Shown here: in pieces, positions 7,034 to 7,584 of the stretch
How positions within the stretch are numbered: the first letter of the stretch is position 1
Layout: each line of letters begins with the position of its first letter
Source of the DNA: an uncultured Bacteroidales bacterium
GTDB lineage: Bacteria; Bacteroidota; Bacteroidia; Bacteroidales; Bacteroidaceae
Reading direction: 5' to 3'
Assembly: GCA_937898885.1 (NCBI GenBank)
Contig: CALDKD010000070.1
Span: forward strand, 1 to 7,584
Length of the DNA: 7,584 nucleotides
Position numbers and translations under genes: made by a program
The notes under the pieces: generated by a model
The model's database searches: none
Seen by the model: only the letters and a program-made list of their open reading frames with translations
Told to the model about the DNA's origin: nothing

Positions 7034-7270
7034 TTACTCCTTTTCCACGTCCGTTTGTTTTGCCTTGTGTTGTTTGTATTCAACAATGGCAACCCATGCA
7101 AAAAAGAATATGAACACAAGGAACACTATTCCCTTGATGAGTGTCTTGGATTTAAGTGTTCCGGCATATTCACAGAATGAATCTATAGCACACCAGGTAT
7201 TACCCAAAAAGAGGATGAGGTAAAGGATAATTCTGATAACGTGCATCTGTTTCTCTGCTTGTGCTTTCAT
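7034..7270 (-). CDS. Small two-helix membrane protein of unknown function
   Basis: I do not recognise this 78-residue protein. It has two hydrophobic segments (about 11-29, VIRIILYLILFLGN..., and 45-63, IKGIVFLVFIFFFAWVAI), a charged N-terminus (MKAQAEKQ) and a Lys/Glu-rich tail (YKQHKAKQTDVEKE). A hairpin topology with both ends in the cytoplasm is likely. The ATG at 7270 is preferred over a TTG 6 bases upstream. No clear promoter lies directly before it; the 5' stub of an alpha/beta hydrolase runs into its start region, so it may once have followed another upstream gene or now be read from the stub's promoter. Its stop lies 30 bases from the -33 element of the next operon. Confidence 0.6.
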   Translation of the reverse strand: MKAQAEKQMHVIRIILYLILFLGNTWCAIDSFCEYAGTLKSKTLIKGIVFLVFIFFFAWVAIVEYKQHKAKQTDVEKE

Positions 7271-7285
7271 AATCAAATTGCGTTT

Positions 7286-7415
7286 TTTCCGTTAATATAT
7301 AATACTTCTCCCTAAGAAGGCCAATCAGAGGAAGAAATAATTCATACGAAACTCCTAGCCCTGGGAGCAAGAGCAAACTGGGCTTTTCTTTATTTCCGTA
7401 AGTATGGATAATCAT
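7286..7415 (-). pseudogene. N-terminal stub of an alpha/beta-fold hydrolase
   Basis: From the ATG at 7415 the frame reads MIIHTYGNKEKPSLLLLPG, then LGVSYELFLPLIGLLREKYYIL. This is the first strand, the PGxG oxyanion-hole turn and the first helix of an alpha/beta hydrolase. After about residue 41 the likeness ends (TEKTQFDYES...), and the frame runs on through the start of the small membrane protein gene, stopping at 7200. The catalytic Ser, Asp and His are absent. A deletion has joined the 5' end of the hydrolase gene to the DNA before the membrane protein. Full-length family members have about 250-300 residues. Confidence 0.65.
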
Positions 7416-7472
7416 TTAACTATGATTGATAAGTTCGCAAATTGTAAGTTATTGGTGTGAAGGTACTAAATA

Positions 7473-7502
7473 TTCCATAAATGTGGAAAAAACAGCTTTG
7501 AT
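7473..7502 (+). repeat. Segment matching the intergenic repeat at 2626-2655
   Basis: CCAT, three bases, TGTGGAAAAA, one base, CAGCTTTGAT (7475-7502) matches 2626-2655, where the last gap is three bases: 24 matching positions in 30 columns. TTCCA (7473-7477) and TGGAA (7484-7488) form a short inverted repeat, and the other copy also has a TGGAA/TTCCA pair (2635-2647). Here the segment sits just before a promoter, so it may be a regulatory site or the end of a mobile element. Confidence 0.5.
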
Positions 7503-7505
7503 CCC

Positions 7506-7538
7506 TTGACTCGTACCTAAGGTCATGTATTATCTTTG
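7506..7538 (+). promoter_or_regulatory. Bacteroidota-type promoter for the gene at the window's right edge
   Basis: TTG (7506-7508), 22 bases, then TATCTTTG (7531-7538) fits the -33/-7 pattern with slightly long spacing. Transcription would start near 7542-7546, about 20 bases before the ATG pair at 7565-7570. It points away from the hydrolase stub. Confidence 0.65.
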
Positions 7539-7553
7539 TATCCGTTAACATCA

Positions 7554-7563
7554 AAAGCGCTTT
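7554..7563. promoter_or_regulatory. Perfect 10-base palindrome at the start codon
   Basis: AAAGCGCTTT is self-complementary and ends one base before the ATG at 7565. The flanks extend it imperfectly (CATC on one side, GATG on the other). In the leader of the mRNA it could form a small hairpin over the translation start, or be a protein-binding site; the sequence alone does not decide. Confidence 0.35.
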
Positions 7564-7564
7564 A

Positions 7565-7584
7565 ATGATGGCACAGACAAAGTA
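7565..7584 (+). CDS. Start of a gene running off the window
   Basis: ATG ATG GCA CAG ACA AAG gives MMAQTK before the sequence ends. A good promoter and short leader upstream support a real start, though which of the two Met codons is used is unclear. Too little is visible to name the product. A transposase, tyrosine recombinase or HU-like protein would each be possible given the surroundings. Confidence 0.5.

Noticed and set aside
7029..7044. GGAG-TTTA-CTCC followed by TTTT on the plus strand, terminator-like
   Set aside because: The stem has only 4 base pairs, it lies on the strand without a gene ending there, and it overlaps the coding end of the small membrane protein.

Overview
The window looks like an accessory stretch of a Bacteroidales chromosome (Bacteroides, Prevotella or Alistipes type). 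The evidence is lipoproteins with short N-terminal signals ending in Cys, fimbrillin-like N-terminal domains joined to Fibrobacter-type 'FISUMP' C-terminal domains, BIG2 Ig-like repeats, a TlpA-like lipoprotein, and promoters of the Bacteroidota type (TTTG or TTG, then about 20 bases, then TAnnTTTG) with no clear Shine-Dalgarno sites. Genus and species cannot be read from it.

Layout. 1-2382 (+) is the 3' part of a large surface protein: fimbrillin-like region, FISUMP-like domain, three BIG2 domains, second FISUMP-like domain. A strong hairpin follows at 2406-2435. 2436-2686 is AT-rich non-coding DNA with an imperfect direct repeat. 2687-4186 (-) is a TlpA/thioredoxin-fold lipoprotein whose CxxC motif has become CSGT. 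4187-4418 has a possible promoter and no gene I can support. 4419-5036 (-) is a decayed IS30-family element whose transposase has two in-frame internal deletions. Directly beside it, 5037-5135 (+) reads as the last codons of another FISUMP-type protein. 5139-6788 (-) is a complete fimbrillin-like/FISUMP lipoprotein, preceded by a 47-residue small gene (6797-6940) under a near-perfect promoter (6972-7003). 7034-7270 (-) is a small two-helix membrane protein. 7286-7415 (-) is the N-terminal stub of an alpha/beta hydrolase. 7473-7584 (+) carries a repeat-like segment, a good promoter and the first six codons of a gene that leaves the window.

How it fits together. Three FISUMP-type coding regions (two large, one remnant) lie within 7 kb, interspersed with broken genes and an IS remnant. 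This suggests a surface lipoprotein locus shaped by duplication, insertion and deletion. The only clear operon is the small 47-residue gene plus the 549-residue lipoprotein. No CRISPR array, RNA gene, defence system or biosynthetic cluster was seen.
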